From an uncultured Clostridia bacterium (GTDB lineage Bacteria > Bacillota > Clostridia > Oscillospirales > Acutalibacteraceae): DNA of 5,857 bases. The translations under genes were made by a program, and so were the position numbers. The stretch is from assembly GCA_946405565.1 (NCBI GenBank), contig CAMJHU010000148.1:1-5857 (forward strand), given 5' to 3'. Under the pieces are notes generated by a model. That model made no database searches and had not been told where the DNA came from. It saw only the letters and a program-made list of their open reading frames with translations. Shown here piece after piece: positions 5,661-5,857 of the stretch (position 1 is the first letter of the stretch; each line of letters starts with the position of its first letter).

Positions 5661-5857
5661 TCAGTCAACCACGCCGCCTTCGACAACAAGGCTGTCAGGA
5701 TTGGCTGCCGCGCCGTAAACGGAGGCAAGGGTTGCGTCGTAATCCGCGTGGAAGAAGTTTTCATTGCCGAGTGACTTGATTTCGTCGTTGAGCCAGTTCA
5801 ACAAAGAAGTGTTTCCTTTCTGCACAGCAGGCGCGATGGTATCGGCGTTGCCGAGTG
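5661..5857 (-). CDS. Amino-acid ABC transporter solute-binding protein, C-terminal 65 residues
   Basis: The minus-strand frame is open from the right edge to a TGA stop (5661-5663) and encodes 65 residues; the rest lies beyond the window. The sequence reads LGNADTIAPAVQKGNTSLLNWLNDEI, then 'LGNENFFHADYDATLASVYG' and the end 'PDSLVVEGGVVD'. This wording is typical of the last lobe of family-3 extracellular solute-binding proteins of polar amino-acid ABC transporters. 'AVQKGN..LL.WLN' is the hinge-proximal helix, and 'F.H.DY..TL...YG....PD.LVVEGG' is the conserved C-terminal tail. Such proteins are lipoproteins on the outer face of the membrane that hand amino acids to a permease/ATPase pair. 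Substrate cannot be told from this fragment. The gene ends normally and is followed by the copy-2 hairpin, so it looks intact and marks the likely chromosomal flank of the accessory region. Confidence 0.8.
   Translation of the reverse strand, partial: LGNADTIAPAVQKGNTSLLNWLNDEIKSLGNENFFHADYDATLASVYGAAANPDSLVVEGGVVD

Noticed and set aside
1..5857. CRISPR array, tRNA/rRNA, insertion sequence or integrase
   Set aside because: No regularly spaced repeats, tRNA-like cloverleaf, transposase motifs or terminal inverted repeats of IS type were seen on either strand.

Overview
The window looks like a piece of a gut-type Clostridia (Oscillospiraceae/Ruminococcus-like) genome. The grounds are a DUF6273-type protein, a family-3 amino-acid solute-binding protein with clostridial wording, strong GGAGG ribosome binding sites and sigma-A-like promoters. 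Base composition is patchy. Positions 1-560 and the two minus-strand intergenic gaps are AT-rich, while the genes between about 590 and 5000 are visibly richer in G+C. That pattern suggests accessory genes inserted between more ordinary loci.

Layout, left to right. (1) The 3' end of a DUF6273 protein gene (+), closed by a hairpin terminator. (2) Two overlapping + strand genes of unknown function (to 1197, and 1187-2044). The first seems to lack its true 5' end. (3) A convergent intergenic stretch (2045-2220) with two hairpins. (4) A large minus-strand gene (2221-5013) encoding an NLR-like STAND protein with TIR, NACHT, a short pentapeptide-like stretch and two WD40 blades. It has its own promoter at 5055-5083. 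(5) A small minus-strand gene (5137-5487) resembling the C-terminal two thirds of a SLOG-family nucleotide-binding protein, also with a promoter-like sequence. (6) A minus-strand gene running off the right edge (5661-5857), the C-terminus of an amino-acid ABC transporter solute-binding protein, followed by a hairpin terminator.

The centre of interest is the TIR-NACHT-WD40 gene. By family knowledge such proteins act as intracellular sensors: WD40 ligand recognition, NACHT nucleotide-driven oligomerisation and TIR NAD+ cleavage. They are thought to work in anti-phage defence. The expected catalytic glutamate, Walker A and Walker B motifs are all present. The WD40 part is unusual. It has only two blades, they share a perfect 48-bp DNA repeat, and one blade carries a 21-bp tandem duplication. 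These are marks of recent repeat expansion or contraction.

A second notable structure is a palindrome present twice (2138-2182 and 5576-5622) with the same architecture and a compensatory base-pair change. The two copies bracket the TIR-NACHT and SLOG-like genes. They probably serve as terminators, but they may also be a dispersed repeat family.
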